NCBI RefSeq assembly: GCF_003333265.1 | Contig: NZ_QOLB01000157.1 | Span: 1 to 42,851 of the forward strand | DNA: 42,851 nucleotides | DNA from: Candidatus Halocynthiibacter alkanivorans | GTDB lineage: Bacteria > Pseudomonadota > Alphaproteobacteria > Rhodobacterales > Rhodobacteraceae | Direction of reading: 5' to 3' | In this document: positions 41,973 to 42,851 of the stretch, one piece after another | How the letters are laid out: every line of letters starts with the position of its first letter | Position numbering within the stretch: the first letter of the stretch is position 1 | Translations under genes and position numbers: made by a program | Notes under the pieces: generated by a model | Databases searched by the model: none | Seen by the model: the letters and a program-made list of their open reading frames with translations, nothing else | Told to the model about the DNA's origin: nothing

Positions 41973-42444
41973 GCAGCCTAATACCCCCGGTGCCAGTCGG
42001 AAACTGGCAGGATTTTCAGTAGCTTTCCTCCTTCTGGGCTGCCGGGTAGTTCATCCGGCATGCCGGAGATTATGCGTGGCCGCATCTCTAAGCATATGCG
42101 TTTAATGCATAATATCTCAATTTGCAGTGTAACACTTCCTGACGTTTTTGCAACGTCGCGCAAATGGGGGCGGTCCGGGGCAGGGTTTGCCGCAGTTTCG
42201 TCCGATTGTGACCTGGATGAGATTGCTTTCAGTCAGAGTGCCTTAACGGGGACAGCAGGCCGTTTGGGCCGGAGCCAGAGCCGGCGTCTGTGGCGCAAGT
42301 TTTGCGGTGCGGAGGAGGCCGGTGGGGCGACAGACTCCTGTTGCGCGCGCGCGGTATCCACGGCACGTCTCTCTGCAATTCTCCCGGCAGCTTTCAGAGC
42401 GATGGCGCGACGGGCGGGCAGCGCTCTGCGCTGGTTTGAGGCAC
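41973..42444. other. Upstream region of the nuo operon; no gene seen
   Basis: About 470 nt between nuoH and the small secreted protein, both on the minus strand. It holds an AT-rich part at 42090-42150 with a candidate promoter. The GC-rich part at 42200-42440 shows no gene I can support. Confidence 0.45.
42126..42153 (-). promoter_or_regulatory. Candidate promoter of the nuo operon
   Basis: On the minus strand TTGCAA (42153-42148) is followed after 16 nt by TACACT (42131-42126), fair matches to -35 and -10 boxes. It is about 155 nt before nuoH in the only AT-rich part of the gap. Chosen by eye. Confidence 0.35.
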
Positions 42445-42750
42445 TCACCGGCGCACCCTGCGCCCGCCCTGGAATTCAATGCGGAACATGAGGCAGGGCA
42501 GGCCGGTGGCCAGAACGTCGCCCCATTCTGAGGTGCCGTGGTCGATGTCCCAGATTTCTTTGAGCAGGCCGAGGCCAAACGTGTAGGAGCAGGTTTTCCA
42601 GAGATTTTGTTGGGGGCCCGGTTCGGGCTGGACGCCAAACGCAATGAGAGCGCCAGCGGTGAAGTGGCTGGTTTTGTCCTGCGCCCATCGTTCTGCCTGG
42701 AGCGGGGTGGCGAGCGTGCAGATGAGTAATGCTGTCATGAACTGTTTCAC
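42445..42750 (-). CDS. Small exported protein, YfiM-like
   Basis: 101 residues from GTG 42750, with GGAGG 7 nt upstream. A signal peptide is visible (KQFMTALLICTLATPLQA, cleavage about residue 19), with no lipobox. The mature part has DKTSHFTAGALIAFG and GLGLLKEIWDIDHGTSEWGDVLATGLPC, a pattern of a D-K-x-x-H-F and a G-x-x-K-E-x-x-D pair that recalls YfiM/DUF2279-type envelope proteins. Function is not known. It is upstream of nuo on the same strand but 470 nt away, so probably a separate unit. Confidence 0.65.
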   Translation of the reverse strand: MKQFMTALLICTLATPLQAERWAQDKTSHFTAGALIAFGVQPEPGPQQNLWKTCSYTFGLGLLKEIWDIDHGTSEWGDVLATGLPCLMFRIEFQGGRRVRR

Positions 42751-42851
42751 ATTAAATCCTCCGTTGCATTCAAAGCGGTTGATGTCCGGGCCGGTGGCTC
42801 TGAGGGTGGTGGGCGCGGCAGTCGGGCAGGTGTTCGACCGGTAAGGCTGTC

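Overview
The window looks like part of an alphaproteobacterial chromosome, most likely Rhodobacterales or a near relative. The core genes are GC-rich. The B12-dependent ribonucleotide reductase and kynureninase read like those of Rhodobacterales, a tRNA-Pro fragment has alphaproteobacterial form, and the intergenic debris resembles repeats common in that order. This placement is by eye; no database search was possible.

Positions 1-15791 look like the right-hand part of an integrated element. From left to right: the 3' part of a phage tail-tip (GpJ-like) gene, a glycine-rich tail fibre/adhesin, a DUF4376-type protein, then a tightly overlapping lysis cassette (holin, GH19 endolysin, inner spanin, embedded outer-spanin lipoprotein). 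After this comes an accessory zone with lower GC: a small membrane protein, an intact IS110-family element, a DUF4265 protein, a 5'-truncated phage Dam methylase, a 1026-residue SIR2-STAND protein (probably anti-phage, Avs-like), a small membrane protein between two diverged direct repeats, an unrecognised 292-residue protein, a KAP-family P-loop NTPase and the 3' stub of an IS30-family transposase. It ends at 15743-15791 in the 3' part of a tRNA-Pro(TGG) gene without its 5' half. This is the expected distal attachment site of an element integrated in tRNA-Pro.

Positions 15792-24540 are chromosomal: a sterol desaturase/fatty acid hydroxylase family membrane enzyme, kynureninase, a peroxiredoxin-like protein divergent from an AraC-type regulator (with an exact 11-bp direct repeat at 21-bp spacing over the regulator's start), and nrdJ, with a perfect DnaA box and palindromes in its long leader and a strong terminator after it. 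A 138-bp tandem repeat (2.1 copies) fills the gap between nrdJ and the nuo locus.

Positions 24941-41972, minus strand, are one long respiratory complex I operon in an unusual order: nuoH, nuoI, a CBS-domain gene, nuoJ, nuoK, an MrpD-like antiporter subunit, an 83-residue membrane protein, a NuoL-like subunit, nuoM, nuoN, then nuoA-B-C-D-E-F-G. It encodes four antiporter-type proteins instead of three. NuoG keeps the extra N7 cysteine motif, which Paracoccus and mitochondrial homologues are known to lack. Order, extra subunits and N7 motif together suggest a complex I lineage different from the usual alphaproteobacterial one. A small secreted YfiM-like protein lies upstream at 42445-42750.
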